This document shows positions 5,145 through 5,208 of a DNA stretch of 5,208 nt, piece after piece. The translations under genes were made by a program, and so were the position numbers. The notes beneath the pieces were generated by a model that was not told where the DNA came from, did not search any database, and saw nothing but the letters and a program-made list of their open reading frames with translations. How positions within the stretch are numbered: position 1 is the stretch's first letter; the number at the start of each line of letters is the position of its first letter. This DNA comes from an uncultured Dechloromonas sp. (GTDB lineage Bacteria > Pseudomonadota > Gammaproteobacteria > Burkholderiales > Rhodocyclaceae), in NCBI GenBank assembly GCA_946477505.1, contig CAMKYP010000302.1, positions 1 to 5,208 on the forward strand. Reading direction: 5' to 3'.

Positions 5145-5208
5145 ATGAGCGAAATTGTCATTACCCGCAAGCACAGTCTCGGCGTTCGCAATGCAAGGAT
5201 CGCCGCCG
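5145..5208 (+). CDS. Start of a polyhydroxyalkanoic acid system family protein (3' end outside window)
   Basis: An ATG at 5145 opens a frame that runs to the window edge, giving 21 residues: MSEIVITRKHSLGVRNARIA followed by A. From memory, the pattern of a short beta-like start, then (R/K)xHxLG and a basic, alanine-rich helix matches the N-terminus of small proteins annotated as polyhydroxyalkanoic acid system or PHA granule-region proteins, usually around 90-100 residues. Their role is tied to PHA granules only by genomic association. A G-rich stretch at 5125-5131 is rather far upstream (13 bases) for a ribosome-binding site. It is divergent from apeB. The call rests on very few residues. 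Confidence 0.6.
   Translation, partial: MSEIVITRKHSLGVRNARIAA

Noticed and set aside
4954..5148. Plus-strand open frame of 64 codons whose stop overlaps the ATG of the PHA-system gene (ATGA)
   Set aside because: It begins inside apeB on the opposite strand, the peptide is Gly/Arg/Pro-rich with no recognisable motif, and the overlap with the next start is easily chance in GC-rich DNA.

Overview
The window is GC-rich chromosomal DNA from a proteobacterium, most likely a respiring betaproteobacterium of the Rhodocyclaceae type (Dechloromonas, Azoarcus or Thauera relatives). That placement is inferred from protein character: a RegB/RegA-type redox two-component system, a c4-type dihaem cytochrome and the start of a polyhydroxyalkanoate-system gene. 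No ribosomal or other phylogenetic marker is present. Genes are packed tightly on both strands. I see no tRNA, rRNA, CRISPR array, insertion sequence or phage gene.

Layout. Bases 1-225 (+) are the 3' end of a membrane transporter, probably a putative Na+/H+ antiporter. It converges on a minus-strand operon, regB-regA (2037 down to 248), whose two genes overlap by an ATGA. An 84-base divergent promoter region (2038-2121) separates regB from a plus-strand operon of a dihaem c-type cytochrome (2122-2796) and a small secreted protein with two cysteines (2793-3128), again joined by an ATGA overlap. That operon runs head-on into a second minus-strand pair, an M18 aminopeptidase (4986-3670) followed one base later by an isoprenylcysteine/phospholipid methyltransferase-like membrane protein (3668-3120). 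The two convergent genes share 9 bases. A 158-base divergent spacer (4987-5144) then leads into the first 21 codons of a polyhydroxyalkanoic acid system protein (5145 onward).

How the genes may work together. RegB keeps the features used for redox sensing in the known family: an H-box of the RegB type, a cysteine exactly 40 residues after the phospho-acceptor histidine, and a near match to the quinone-binding heptapeptide. RegA keeps its phospho-acceptor aspartate and the highly conserved Fis-type helix-turn-helix. The divergent promoter holds a GCGNC-N5-GNCGC inverted repeat of the kind RegA/PrrA binds, placed over the predicted promoters of both regB and the cytochrome operon. The simplest reading is a self-contained redox circuit in which RegB/RegA regulates itself and a neighbouring periplasmic electron carrier. 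The second haem domain of the cytochrome lacks a methionine at the expected axial-ligand position. The aminopeptidase/methyltransferase pair and the PHA gene look like unrelated housekeeping neighbours.
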